NCBI GenBank assembly: GCA_946894095.1
Contig: OX335642.1
Coordinates: 879,021 to 943,020 of the forward strand
Reading direction: 5' to 3'
DNA: 64,000 nt
From: Incurvaria masculella
Lineage: Eukaryota; Arthropoda; Insecta; Lepidoptera; Incurvariidae
The translations under genes were made by a program, and so were the position numbers. Position 1 is the stretch's first letter. Each line of letters begins with the position of its first letter. Below the pieces are notes generated by a model, which was not told the DNA's origin, ran no database searches, and worked only from the letters and a program-made list of their open reading frames with translations. This document shows, in pieces, positions 10,963 to 22,118 of the stretch.

Positions 10963-12579
10963 AATTCTGTGTCGTACCCTACCATCACGATATTTGTAAC
11001 CTGTTAAATGCACTCCCCGCTTTCTAAAGTCATGTCAAGAAGCTCTTGGCCGGCCAGCGTGGTCTGGCGCTGTCTAGTCCGTTGGCATAAAATGCAATAA
11101 ATTGTAGATTCTATTGCAGCTCTCGTCAGCCAGAATACATTTTCTTTAAGAGATTACAAAAAGTTTTTCTCAATAGGTCATTGAACAAGGTAATGGTGCT
11201 GTCTCTACAACAAACACAAAAACAACAATCGTTGTTATTAATATTATGTCTGCCTACAGAACCAATACGAAAAATAAATAAATAAATTATCATTGAACAA
11301 GGAGAATTACAGTATTAACTTTCCTATCCCAAATGGTTTCGCTATATGTTACAGTAAAATGTGTAAATATCGAATGCAACAGAATACTGCAAAATGTCAA
11401 ACATATATATATAAATAACAACTACTGTTTAATCAGTTAATCTTATTAAATACTATGATTTTTTATACAGAAGCCGAAAGCATTCCAAAGGGTAATCTGA
11501 TGAGTTTTGTAACAAAAGGTAAAAATGTCCTGCTTAGATTGCGCAATGCGGTCGCTTTGAATCGAATTTCTCAATATAAACGCTGAAGTACAGCTTAAGT
11601 TCGGTCCAAAAAAGTTATTCGATCCAAATAGTCGTTTCTAGTTTCCCAAAGGATCATTCTAAAATTTGCGATCGATCAATTCCAAACCCAATCCCTTTAC
11701 GCATAAGGACTGCATTCTATTGCAAGGTGCACTAAAATAATGAGTACTCTAAATACAATGTGCATTCAAATTTGATCTTTGACTTCGTAATCACAATGGT
11801 AGAAATTGTTTGAAATATCTTTCTCGGTTAAGATCTTAGGAGTGTCGTTCGGTGAATAGTGTTTGCAAAAAGGATTGAAGTGTAGCAAGAGAGAGGCGGT
11901 TTTGGGGATTTTCTCAAGGAACGTTCCTGAACAAGGATGGATTGGTCGCTTCCACGATGTTTTTCGATTATAAACATAAATTAGGTTTTGATATAATTAT
12001 AAAGTTTCTAAGATGTGTTGGGAAACTATTATTTTTTTGGTATTCATTTTATAAAAATCTGGCAATATGCGCCTCCTAATCTAATGTCACTACAAAAAGA
12101 AGAATTGATTCTTGGTCCAAGAAAAATATGGAGTTCTTTTGGGTTCCGTAAATAAAATCATAAACTGGAAATCTTTTCCATTTTACTTTGATACAATTTA
12201 CGAACCTAACCTATAAATTATGTCAGTCTATCTGTATGTCAGATCAAAGGCTGTTAGCACATAATGTAAAAATTTCATCTCTCTATCTCATAAATTTATC
12301 TCTTTCAATTAATATGTTTTTCGTTTGATGTAATTTATTCAGTCGCTGAAAATCAGAACTCTGAAGAAAATCTTACGTCTATTAAAACCATTCAAGTTTT
12401 TACAAAATAAAAGTATTTAAAGACATAATTTAAAAGTTAAAATAGTAGGTACAAAATAGAGACATTACATTTAATCAATATAGATTAAATAAAATATTAT
12501 AAGAATGTCGCCCCTTCCTACAATAAAGAAGTAGTATCTACTCTACCTCGTAGGAAATAACATGGTATTATTTAAGCAA
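10963..12579. other. unassigned sequence
   Basis: AT-rich. A short frame at 11031-11090 (HVKKLLAGQRGLALSSPLA, then stop) faintly resembles the LINE-tail frames at 23461 and 63558, but this is too short to call. Confidence 0.4.
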
Positions 12580-13015
12580 TGCTTTCGCAACCATTTTTGT
12601 TCGTGAATTTTATAATTATGGTTTTTTTTTATGTGACTGTCTTGATGGCTAATACCACACCTTCTGTCATGGTATTAGCCCAACACACTACATGTGAAAC
12701 TAGGTGCCATGCCAGGACCTTCCTTATATTGCACGGCTACATTGAACTGGATGGAAAACACGGACAATTTTCATTGCCGCTTCGACCATCGTTCATTCAA
12801 TTAGATGGTACCAACCCAATGGATGGGCGGGATAAACCCTACCACCTAGTAAGTAAGGAAGGGGACTTACAGTTTAACGTGGAATCCGAACCACGGCCAG
12901 CCTCTCTCAACGGTCTAATGGTCACCCATCCATGACCAGACCGGACCCAGCGTTGCTTAACTTCGGAGAGCGATCGCCGAAGTGTCGCGCCACTGGGCCA
13001 CTGAGGCTGACAAAA
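12580..13015 (-). mobile_element. SINE, 5S-rRNA-like head, best preserved
   Basis: On the minus strand the head reads GCCTCAGTGGCCCAGTGGCG, then CCGAAGTTAAGCAACGCTGG, GTCCGGTC and CATGGATGGGTGACC. This is the order of the internal control region of 5S rRNA genes (CGAAGTTAAGCA...GGATGGGTGACC). The shared body and the tail GCCATCAAGACAGTCACATA follow. Only about 60 bases are 5S-like, so it is not a 5S gene. The upstream GGCCCAGTGGCGCGAC looks like a tRNA A box, so the head could be a tRNA/5S composite (inference). Confidence 0.85.
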
Positions 13016-13373
13016 TTATGCTATAATTAGATAATTCTATTATTATTTTAAATTCGGGAGAATATTTGTCGCTTCATACTTTTTTAAGGCAGTAATGAAG
13101 CGACGGATTGATGTGATTTGATTCATATTTATTTATTTATTATTATATATATAGTTCTGGGCTCGAGAGTAATATATACAACTTTTGATCCCGGAAAAAA
13201 TCGATATTATCCCCAGCAGAGCTGGGAATCACCGCTAGATATTGTAAACATATTTTTATAGAATCATTATTTAATTGCTTAATCGTTTTCTTCTGCTAGT
13301 CATTTTACTTTACCGCTCCGTACAACTGCAGTTGAAGAACCGACCTGAAACAAAACATTGTGTTTTAATTATT

Positions 13374-13652
13374 ACTAGCTGAAGTACCTGGCTCCGCTCG
13401 GGACAATGTCGTTTTAAACTTATATTGGGCTGTTCCTAACTTTTTATGTTATATGAGTTAGTTAGTTGGAGTAATTTTCATTTCCCTTAATTTAAAAATT
13501 AAAAATTATCAAAAATTTAATTCAAAGGGGGGTTATGTCCTTTCTCAGACTCCTTCTATACCAAATTTTATAAAAAAATGTTAAGCGGTTTAGACGTGAA
13601 AACATAACAGACTGACAGAGTTACTTTTGTATAGTTAATATTAATATGGGTT
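13374..13652 (+). mobile_element. GGCTCCGCTCGGG repeat, longest copy
   Basis: Starts ACTAGCTGAAGTACCTGGCT, continues CCGCTCGGGACAATGTCG, has a variable middle, then TTAAGCGGTTTAGACGTGAA, CTGACAGAGTTAC and ends near TAATATTAATATGGG. This layout is that of a very common insect repeat ending in 'AGACTTTCGCATTTATAATATTAGT'-like sequence. No coding capacity. Confidence 0.65.
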
Positions 13653-13796
13653 TATCATTTTCAAATCTACAAAAAAAACCTAAATATTATCTAGGTTAAA
13701 GTTTGTATGGTGGATTTTTAGATAGCTCTAAAACAAACAGTGAATAAATTAAATGCAATGATTTCAGTTTATTCATTCGTTAGTTTCTTCCATAAG

Positions 13797-14060
13797 TCAG
13801 TCAGTCAGTCAGCGTGTTTGCATGCACTGATGGACGTACGCATCTCCAATTTTTCTCCAGTCCCCCAGGCGCTCAGCGGTACGGAACCACTGCTTTCCGC
13901 CTACGCACTTGATGTCGTCTTCCCATCTGGCGCGTGGTCTTCCCACACTCCGTTTTCCTGTCCACGGCCGCCAGTGCAGGACACGGTTACTCCAACGGTC
14001 GTCGTCTCTTCGGCTGACGTGACCAGCCCAGTGCCACTTGAGCCCAACTGAAGGTGGCAC
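13797..14060 (-). pseudogene. RTE-type LINE, C-terminal remnant
   Basis: An 83-codon minus-strand frame reads LKWHWAGHVSRRDDDRW, NRVLHWRPWTGKRSVGRPRA, RWEDDIKCVGG and ends DWRKIGDAYVHQ. This is the characteristic C-terminal block of insect RTE-clade endonuclease/reverse transcriptases (KWxWAGHxxR...GKRxxGRPxxRWxDDI...W...A..R..W...GEAYVQQ). The frame is open, but polymerase and endonuclease are absent. The 3' end lies at a (GTCA)n tract at 13797-13813, consistent with the simple-repeat tails of this clade. A second scrap lies at 41250-41383. Confidence 0.85.
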
Positions 14061-14276
14061 TCTTAATTAATGAATTACTTTTTTTAAGTAATCGTGATAT
14101 AATAAAAAAATTACCAGGAGTAAACTTCGTGTTTTTGTGCACTTCGACCATAATATCTCACACGAATTCTTCCTAATTTCTCGCTATGTGTGCAGTAACT
14201 CGGACTTAAAAATCGAATAACTCGAAGTTGCATAGCAAACTTAACGCCAGCCGTTATTCGAAGCGGCGCAAAACTA

Positions 14277-14540
14277 TCAACATTCCATCCTCCTACAACA
14301 ACCGTTTAGGCGCTCCAATAACAATGACGCCATGCCAAAGTTTATCCAGGGGCCAATGAAAACATCGGGAGAAGTGGCCTTAGCCGGAGGCTCTAAGAGG
14401 GTATTGTGCAAACAGCGGCGTCTTCCTATGGTAATGAGGGACCAAGTGTGCGAAATGTATAGCGTCGTTGGTGGGATCCTTGCGAAATATCGGTGGAAGA
14501 TAGGTTGAAAAATTATTCTCACTTTAGAGTTCTTAAACTT
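14277..14540 (-). other. possible LTR relic
   Basis: On the minus strand the end at 14277-14300 reads TTGTAGGAGGATGGAATG, close to the terminal TTGTAGGAGGGTGGATTC of the large LTR element at 43-55 kb. The rest does not align by eye. A weak call. Confidence 0.25.
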
Positions 14541-14798
14541 AAAAAAACCGGCCAAGTGCCAGTCGCGAAGGGTTCCATACCACCATAAAAGATTACGTTT
14601 TTTGTATGTTTAATTTTTTTTTATATTTTATCTATTTGTTGTTATAGCGGCAAAATAAATACACACTCTGCGAAATTTTCAGCTGCCTACCTATTACGGT
14701 TCATGAGATACAGCCCTGTGACAGACGATCGTACGGACGGACAGCGGAGGCTTAGTAATAGGGTTCCGTTTTCACCCTTTGGGTACGGAACCCTAAAA
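14541..14798 (+). mobile_element. GACG-core element, short core
   Basis: AACCGGCCAAGTGCCAGTCG to ACGGAACCCTAAAA, with the internal GCGGCAAAATAAATACACAC and CAGCGGAGGCTTAGTAATAG. The GACG tract is only about three units, and the 5' palindrome has lost part of its arm. Confidence 0.8.
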
Positions 14799-14802
14799 CG
14801 GT

Positions 14803-14844
14803 CGCATATCACACTACCCCTAACACGGGGTAGTGTGATATGCG
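14803..14844. repeat. perfect 18-bp hairpin
   Basis: CGCATATCACACTACCCC (14803-14820), a 6-base loop, then its exact reverse complement (14827-14844). It starts four bases after the GACG element ends. Confidence 0.9.
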
Positions 14845-15605
14845 TTACTATAGATTTGGCCTACACGTAAGAATGTATTAGTCAATATACAGCCTTCGCA
14901 AGTTGTAACATAAGACAACGATTGGTTACGATTTAATTCAATCTATTCTTAAAATTTGATTTAAGAAAATATATTTTTTTAGTTTTCAGCAATTACCAGT
15001 CAGGGGATGAAATAAAAAGATTCGTTAAACAATGTAAGCATTACTTTCATGAATTAATTCAAATCAACAAAATATTTCTCGTTTTGCCATATAATTTTCC
15101 TAATTTACGGTACGTCTCTTTTAGTAATACTAACTATTTTATTGTGCCCTGATTAGTTTTTGTTATGTAGAACCCTCGACAAATAAGAAAAATTACAACG
15201 ACCACTTATCCATAAAATTGTAATATTTTATTGGTACTTTTTTAGAAATTTCTTGTATCTCTTTTAATATCAGTAATGTAGCACCCGTAATCGTAGTGCA
15301 CAAATGAAAGTAGGTAAGAGGAACCGAAAGAAGTATGTTGTGATTGTACAGTAAGGCGCTTTTATCTGCTTACCTAAATGTATGTTCTATACATTCATAT
15401 ATGACGTGAAAAAAAAGTCTCATAATTCTTTTTTTAAACGTATATAAATATAGAATATTGCATAATGTCTGACGGAATTTATAAAATTGACAATATTAAT
15501 GTGTGTACAGCTTTAGTTATCAATTCACCTGAAATAAAACTGTATGAAGATTATTATTATTATTCACAGTATATATTAATATAAGAAATCTTAGTTTTAT
15601 ATTAT
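14845..15605. other. unassigned sequence
   Basis: AT-rich; nothing recognisable. Confidence 0.5.
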
Positions 15606-16025
15606 TTAGTACAAAATTACAAAAAAAGAAGTCTTAAAAAATATAAACTTAAAACAAAATTTAGCCTTAGGGAGGTCCCACCTGGGACAAATCCTATAAG
15701 GCTTCTCCGAGCTACAGAGACAGAAACCGCCGAACGATTCTCGTGTTCGAGAGTAGAACCGCTTTCTGCATCTGGAATCGGAGCCCAATATCTATGTCTA
15801 ATTTTTCTAAATTTTTGGCCAAATTTTTTGGGACAACGCCGTTCGTAGACATAACAATTGGCACGATGGTGGTTTTCCGTGCACGCCACATGGCGGTAAC
15901 CTCGTGGGCCAGGTCTAAATATTTCATAAGTTTCTCATTTTCGGCCCTGTCGAGGTTTTCGTCATGTGGTATTGTTATGTCTTTCGGCCCTGTCGAGGTT
16001 TTCGTCATGTGGTATTGTTATGTCT
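15606..16025 (-). pseudogene. R2-group-like LINE, C-terminal remnant
   Basis: The minus-strand frame reads DITIPHDENLDRAENEKLMK, YLDLAHEVTAMWRARKTTIV, PIVMSTNGVVPKNLAKNLEK and QMQKAVLLSNTRIVRRFLSL, then stop. This matches the conserved C-terminal block that follows the restriction-like endonuclease motif in an insect LINE lineage (IPHDEN...KY.DLA.E...W...T.IVPIV.S..G.....Q+AV.L.T.RIVRRFL). The lineage name is inference. A shorter piece of the same family is at 3500-3680. The N-terminal end is broken by a 43-bp duplication. Confidence 0.7.
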
Positions 16026-16046
16026 TTATTATTATTATTATTATTA
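15940..16046. repeat. 43-bp tandem duplication plus (TTA)n
   Basis: TTCGGCCCTGTCGAGGTTTT and the following 23 bases occur twice without change (15940-15982, 15983-16025), duplicating codons of the LINE remnant. A (TTA)n microsatellite of about 7 units follows. Confidence 0.95.
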
Positions 16047-16314
16047 ATGTTTCATATGAATCCCGTGTGGGGGCGGCGGGAGAGTGTTGGCAACTTTGCG
16101 AGATTGCAGATTACACGCGGACATTCTCGGAAACCGCTTTATTTGTCAGTTTACCCGTGGCAATAATAATTTATTAGTAGTTATGCGTATTTGCTTTGGC
16201 CACCTTCGTGACAATAATTCTAAAATGTATGATGCTAGTAGGGCAAATTTGCTTGGATAAATAGAATAAAAACCGATATTCTCTACATTGAAGCAAAATA
16301 ATATTGATTCGTTT
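16047..16314. other. unassigned sequence
   Basis: Nothing recognisable. Confidence 0.5.
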
Positions 16315-16507
16315 TTAGGGTTCCGTACCCAAAGGGTGCCAACATAACTCTATTAGCCTTCGCTGTCCGTCTGTCCGTCCGTCTGTCACAGGGCTCTATC
16401 TCATAAACCGTAATGAGCTGAAATTTTCATAGTGTGTATTTCTTTTGCCGCTATAACAACAAATAAGTAAAATAAAAAATAATAAAGGGATACAAAAAAC
16501 GTTATTT
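16315..16507 (-). mobile_element. GACG-core element, 5'-truncated
   Basis: Begins TTTTTAGGGTTCCGTACCCA and runs through (CTGTCCGTCCGT), CACAGGGCTCTATCTCATAA and TTGCCGCTATAACAACAAAT. The ACCGGCCAAGTGCGAGTCGG end is missing. Confidence 0.75.
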
Positions 16508-16547
16508 CCACAATATAAGTGAAAAATATGAATTGTAATCCGAATTG

Positions 16548-16790
16548 TAACTGAACATGGATGGCTACTACAACACCTACTTTCGTGATATTAGCCCAAA
16601 AGGTTGGATGCAAAGAATTTTCTTTGACGAAACCTTCCTTATATTGCAGGACTACTTTAAAATGGACGAAAAACAAGAAAAAAAATATTTCCAATCCTGG
16701 CGAACCCACCTACCACCTAGTAAACGTGGATTTACAGTTTGAAATTCGAGCAAAGCACCACGAATCATTAAGTTGCCTCTTAAGACGTGA
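16548..16790 (-). mobile_element. SINE fragment, diverged
   Basis: AACTGAACATGGATGGCTAC, CTTCGTGATATTAGCCCAA, CCTTCCTTATATTGCAGGAC and CTACCACCTAGTAAA follow SINE order with many changes. The head is not recognisable. Confidence 0.7.
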
Positions 16791-18003
16791 ACGTATTGCA
16801 GACCGGTACCCAGATAGCACAATATATTGCTAAAAACATTGTTTTTACTTTCAGATAATTTAGCCATCGATATTATATTAAATAAAGAGCTAGCATTTAG
16901 AATCAACTGATATTTGGTTCGTAGCATCAATGATATCGTGTAAGTAATATTTGTTATCATGTCGGCCCAGCACGGCATCGCGCACTCGGAAACCGTAAGT
17001 GTGACAATTGTTATGTACAGCAACGGTGTAAGCTTAAGAATATAATAATATAAATTTCAGCATACTTAGAAAAAATGCAGTTTCAGTTTCGGTTTATTTA
17101 TTTACCCAATTACATGTTTTTTTACACTTCGTTCGTTTCTTTCTATCAGCTCTGTTACTTTCTGCGAAAAAGAGCGGATAATATTTCACTGCTTACAAAG
17201 AAAATTGTTTGTATATACAATGGTGAAGAGCAAACTCTTTATTACGATAGTTACATCTTATTATAAATTACAAGTATTTTAATCTAAATTATTCAGTTGT
17301 AAAAAGCTATTATCATTTTTGATTCAAATAAAGAAAAAATAAACGAATTCATATAATTGTAGTATGATTTTTTTATTTTTTACTTACCTATACCTAATAT
17401 GTATTATCTCTCGTTATAAGAAGTTAATATAAATAAAATGCTAGTACTATATCAGGTACCGGTCTAGTAGGTAGTCCTGAGCATTGTTTTGAACAAGTTT
17501 TCTATCTCTTAAGGCTTCCTCGATAGTATAGTAGCTTTTGTAATTAATATTGTTTTCAATTTCCTCTTAAAACATTTTTCACCTAATATCCTAGTCTCCT
17601 CCGGAATTGTGTTGCAAAATCGAATAAACCATCAGATATTATTGTATTTTTCTGAAAAGTAGTACACGAATAACCAAGCGCACTAATACCAACACAGATT
17701 GCAAAGCTAAAATGTTCCTACGTGAGAAATATATCTGAAAATTTGCTATAAATAATGAATACCTTGCTTCCCTCGAATGTGAGCGATTTGCAATATCGGT
17801 ATAGAGGTAAAATGCGCTGACCGCACGTTCTAAACATCTGCTGCCCCTGGGCTACACAGCGAGCGGCGAGCAGCGCGCAGCGGTGAGCTGAGGGTAGCGA
17901 TCACATACATTATGACGCAGTGGCCGCTTTTGTTAAATGATTCAATCTGTGATGTCATTTACCTGTATTACTATAAAAACGTAGTTAAATAAAAATGCGT
18001 GCG
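16791..18003. other. unassigned sequence
   Basis: AT-rich apart from a GC-rich patch near 17840-17900. No gene or known repeat seen. Confidence 0.45.
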
Positions 18004-18490
18004 TTAAGTGGGCCTTCTCACCCAACTCCCCATACAAAGGTGGAAAGAAGATCATATTAATGTCGGGAATCTAGAGAGCACCTGTCAAAACTTAGTAGGA
18101 GATTATCACCGGACTAACCATACAAAAATCGGTTTAGTCCAACGGATTAAAGTTAGTCCGCCCACTCTGAATACACCGGTAAATATATACTCAAAACAGT
18201 TTTATTTGATCGAACAAGATGATTAATGACCATTGTCGTTGCTCACTTGTGTTTGCTTTCTAAGTTATAAGGTCACATTTTTTACAGATACAGATACAGA
18301 AAATCAATTTAGATTTTGTTTGACTTTTGACTACAGCGTTCGTGATTTACTTTTAGCTATAAGTAGTTTTGCAAGATTTTTTTTAAATCTAACTAAATCA
18401 ACACTATACTTTGTGAACGTGTTGCATCCACTCATCACGAAGACTATTTTTTATCTAAAATAAGTTAATCACGCCGGGAAGGGCCAATTA
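18004..18490 (+). mobile_element. TTAA-flanked MITE, copy 4, decayed
   Basis: TTAA, then GTGGGCCTTCTCACCCAACT, later TTTGATCGAACAAGATGATT, GACTACAGCGTTCGTGATTT and a degraded right end CGCCGGGAAGGGCC. The order matches copies 1-3 but is much more diverged, and the segment around ACAGAGAAGGTCCCAGAGCG is deleted. The right-hand TTAA is lost. Confidence 0.7.
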
Positions 18491-20079
18491 GTTGTAGTAA
18501 TGTATGGCGCATAACTTGTTGTTTTTGTACCTGTTATTTACTGGTATCAAGAGAGGTCATAATTACATTCCTTTGATTGTTCTCCTACGCTGAAATATAT
18601 TTTTTACAAAATAAATAAAGTTTTTTATGCAATAAATATTAGTGAAGGAACGATCAAAAGATATGTGCGAGAAGCATAAATGAATAATATTTGAGGGAGA
18701 GAGCGGTTCAGTAACCGTTAAAAAACATAATTTCTTAATTTATGTATTTAATTTTAATTTAATTTGAAACGAGATATTAATATTAGTGAGCACTATGATA
18801 AATATTGTCTGATTTTTTTTACTATATCAATTTATAATTTAATATAGCTTCGAACATTTTCAATGTTTGTTAAACGATTAATTTTATTTTTAAAAAAAAA
18901 TCCTCTTTCATTAAAATCGAATTCGGAGGCACGATCCGTGAATTTGAGGCACGATCCGTGAATTTGAGTAATATATTAAGAAACTGATTAAAAGTAATTA
19001 ATTTACCGAGCGGCGAAGTATTCATGTCACTGCCGCAATGATCACCGCTGGTAAAGCTTTTCCGGTGTAGCGTAACCAATTCAAGGTTCTGTTTCTCGCT
19101 AACGTCCGAAGATATCAGAGCTGAATGCGAACACACGTCCGGCTATTATTGGACACTCATTGGATACTTTATTTGCAGTTAGACCCAAAAAGTATAAGTG
19201 TATCCTGGAAAAGGGTTTTTTCAGTTTACTATATTTTCCTTTAATGAGCCCCACGTTGTTGAAATTTAGAAACTACCAGCTACCACCGAAGTGACAAAAA
19301 TAGAAATGGAATGACTATGGAAAAGTTTTAATAATTTTCAGTTGTTATTTGCACCACCGGCATAGTTAGCACCCAGCACAAAAATATATATAGGTGGTCA
19401 AACACTAAGATGGAGGTTCTAGAAAAAAACGTGGCTTTACTTTGTACAAAAATCATGACTCAAAGGAGATGGTCAAATCTTGTATGGACGAAAAATGCAT
19501 TATCAACTTGAAAGTTCCTCTATGAAACAAGAGTAGTTAGTTTGTACATATTTAATCATATTATAATCGATATATTTCAGTTTTCCTGAAGACGGGACTC
19601 TATAGATTTTTTTCAAAATCAAATCTGGGTCTAATGTATTTTGCCTGCTCTGTGAGAAAAAGTTCTCTTCATTTTTTTTTACCTTTCCACGCTTGAAGAA
19701 AAAAATGATTATGTAAATAATGTTCAAGTAATGTAAACAGAGCAATATTTTTCTTCAAAGAGTATATAACCATGTCAACAAAGCAAATCAAAACAGCTTG
19801 ATACGAGCGACATTTGTAGGAGACTTGCGTAATCGCAGTTCGTTAAGCGCAATTGGAAATCAAAACACAATTTAATAAGCAAACCTTTTCATGCAATCTT
19901 CCTGAAATAAAAAAAATCACACCATAAATATCCGTATTAATTTCGAATCCTTATTACAACGATTTAGGATTATTTGCAAAATGGGAATTGTCCTTATGAG
20001 TACATATTTGGAATATATTAATAGATTAACAAAGAAACAAAAAAGAAAAAAATATCAGGTATTAAATCATCATTTTTGA
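18491..20079. other. unassigned sequence with one short tandem duplication
   Basis: A 20-bp unit, GAGGCACGATCCGTGAATTT, is present twice head to tail at 18926-18965. Otherwise AT-rich with nothing nameable. Confidence 0.5.
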
Positions 20080-20400
20080 GTGGCTCGTAGCCTAGTGGCA
20101 CGGGGACTGGCCTGGCGTACCAGAGGTCTGGGTTTGATTCCTGCCTTGCACACCATATTAATTTACCTCTTTTTTTCTTTCTGTTTCTGAGTTGAATTTC
20201 TTTATTAATACGCGCTGTTCTATAGTTCGGAATCTATGTAAAAATGTAGATCCCCTTTCCCTACTAGATAGAGTTAAGCCCTTCCGGGTTGGTACAATCG
20301 CATTGGATGAAAAATTGTATTGAGCGGCAATGAAACATTATCCGTGTATTCCATTCCGTTCAATGTAGCCGTGCTCATAAAGGTAATGGCATCGAATTTC
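20080..20400 (+). mobile_element. SINE with tRNA-like head
   Basis: TGGCTCGTAGCCTAGTGGCA (A-box region) and GGTTTGATTCC (B box) at 20081-20140 form a tRNA-derived promoter. A middle module and the shared body follow (GGTTGGTACAATCGCATTGG, GAGCGGCAATGAAACATTAT, CAATGTAGCCGTGCTCATAA). Similarity ends near 20400 before the usual tail. The promoter sits at the 5' end, which fixes the family's orientation. Confidence 0.85.
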
Positions 20401-21770
20401 TTCTGCATAGAGGTTTTTTGGGTTGTTCCTATGTCTGGGAGAAACCTTGACGGCACTATGATGCAGCAGAATACAAAGTATTGAATGGAGATTTTTTATC
20501 GACATTAGACATTTAATGCATTCCATGAATCCATTGCAATTAATTATTACAATAAAACAAATAGTTGCAGGCCAAACCCTATTTTTTATTAGATCGGCTT
20601 TAATAAAAAAATGGTTTCGGCATTAGTTCGGCCTAAGCCAAACTAATTTATCTATGAAAACAACTTGGACTTCAACATGTAATCTATAAAATATCCATGA
20701 AATTTTATATTTGGGTATATTTGAATGATTAACATTACATTAAAGTTATCATATCGAATTCTGAAAATAATCCCAAATACTTTAGAAGATTGTAGAGACC
20801 ATACAATATTTCGTGATGATTTAAATGTATTATTTAAATATTTCAGTTTAGATGTTAACCCCAAAACTAATCTATAAAATATAATATATAATATGTAATC
20901 TCCAAAATTTCGGAAAACGTATCAATTAATTAAAAATGCATCAAACTTTCGCCAAAATAACGTCACTATACCATGTGAGAAGAGTGAACACGAACCAAAC
21001 CAATTCGCCTGAGTCAAAGAATGTACCCACTACCGCTCTTGAGTTCAAATGCAAAGTCCTATTACGAATGCTATTCTGTTACATTCTTAGCGCTGCGGAC
21101 GAAAACGCAATATGTCTGAAAATAAAATATTTCCGCTTCAGAACCCGAGCCGTTCCGCCGCCGTCCCACGTCCCCACCGCCCCCACCTCACCGCCGAACC
21201 TGAAACTCGGACTGAAATATTTGCTGCTGACGTGACGCTTTCGTCTACTGAGAAAGACCTAACGCAAATGCATATGTAAATAGTTTAGATCGCATGTGCT
21301 GAATGGTTTCATTCGTTTTGTTCCTTTAAGGCTCCAACTGACTCCAGCGTTCAGCAAACAAATGATAATGGCGATCTCCGGAAGAACTGGGTTTGCGTTA
21401 GGGTTCATTGTTGTATGCGCGTGAAAATCGAACGCGACGAAGCGAAATTTTGGTTTTTGACCTGTAAAGTCTACTTTCTAAAATGAATTAAAAATAAATT
21501 ATATTTCACGCTTATTAACTAGATATATATGTAATCTTGTACCACAAAAAATAAAATTGTTGAAACCATTTAATTTTCAAGCGCCGCCGGCTCGAAAACC
21601 TAGTAGAAACTTAGTAAATAGGTGTTTACAAACCATTTTTTTAAGGAATATAAGCAACTAATCAAAACCATTTTAAGGTCATACACTAGATAATAGTCTA
21701 AACTATGACATTTCGATTTTTCTACCGGTGTTTATTCTTAACCGACGCTGAGATAAAAATAAAAATTAGC
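20401..21770. other. unassigned sequence
   Basis: AT-rich except about 21060-21240, which is CpG- and C-rich. The 99-codon plus-strand frame there has a proline-rich end and no family motif. Not called as a gene. Confidence 0.4.
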
Positions 21771-22118
21771 CTTACGATTCGATAAGCTGGGGAAGCACCT
21801 TTGAGCGCGGTTAGGGTCTGGATGGGTGACCATTTTCAACCGTTGCGGCTGCCCGTGGTTCGAATTCCACGTAAAACTGTAGGTCCCCTTCCTTAATTAC
21901 TAACCTAACCTAACCTAACCTAACCTAACCTAACCCACCAGCATTGAATGAACGATGGTCGAGCGTTAATGAAAATTGTCCGTGCTCTCCATCCAGTTCA
22001 ATGTAGCCGAGCAATGTAAGGAAGGTCCTGGCATGGCACCTAGTTTACATGTGGTGTGTTAAGTAAACATCGGTCAATTCGGTAACAGCCATCCATGTCC
22101 AGTTACATAATAAAAAAT
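21771..22118 (+). mobile_element. SINE, 5S-rRNA-like head, with telomere-type microsatellite
   Basis: The head GAGCGCGGTTAGGGTCTGGA and TGGGTGACC is 5S-like. The body follows (TCCACGTAAAACTGTAGGTC, GCATTGAATGAACGATGGTC, CAATGTAGCCGAGCAATGTA) and the tail ends GCCATCCATGTCCAGTTACA plus an A-rich run. The CTAGGTGGTAGGGTT segment found in other copies is replaced by (TAACC)7. Confidence 0.85.
21901..21935. repeat. (TAACC)7, insect telomere motif (TTAGG)
   Basis: Seven perfect units lie inside the SINE body. The array is short and flanked on both sides by SINE sequence. Confidence 0.95.

Noticed and set aside
12579..12935. 118-codon protein
   Set aside because: It is the SINE body read through; the same peptide pieces (YIELDGK, PYHLVSK) recur in other SINE copies.
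12904..13010. 5S rRNA gene
   Set aside because: Only about 60 bases resemble 5S and they are fused to a SINE body.
20081..20150. tRNA gene
   Set aside because: A and B boxes are present, but the acceptor stem does not close and SINE sequence follows directly.
21901..21935. True telomere or subtelomeric boundary
   Set aside because: Only seven units, and SINE body continues on both sides.
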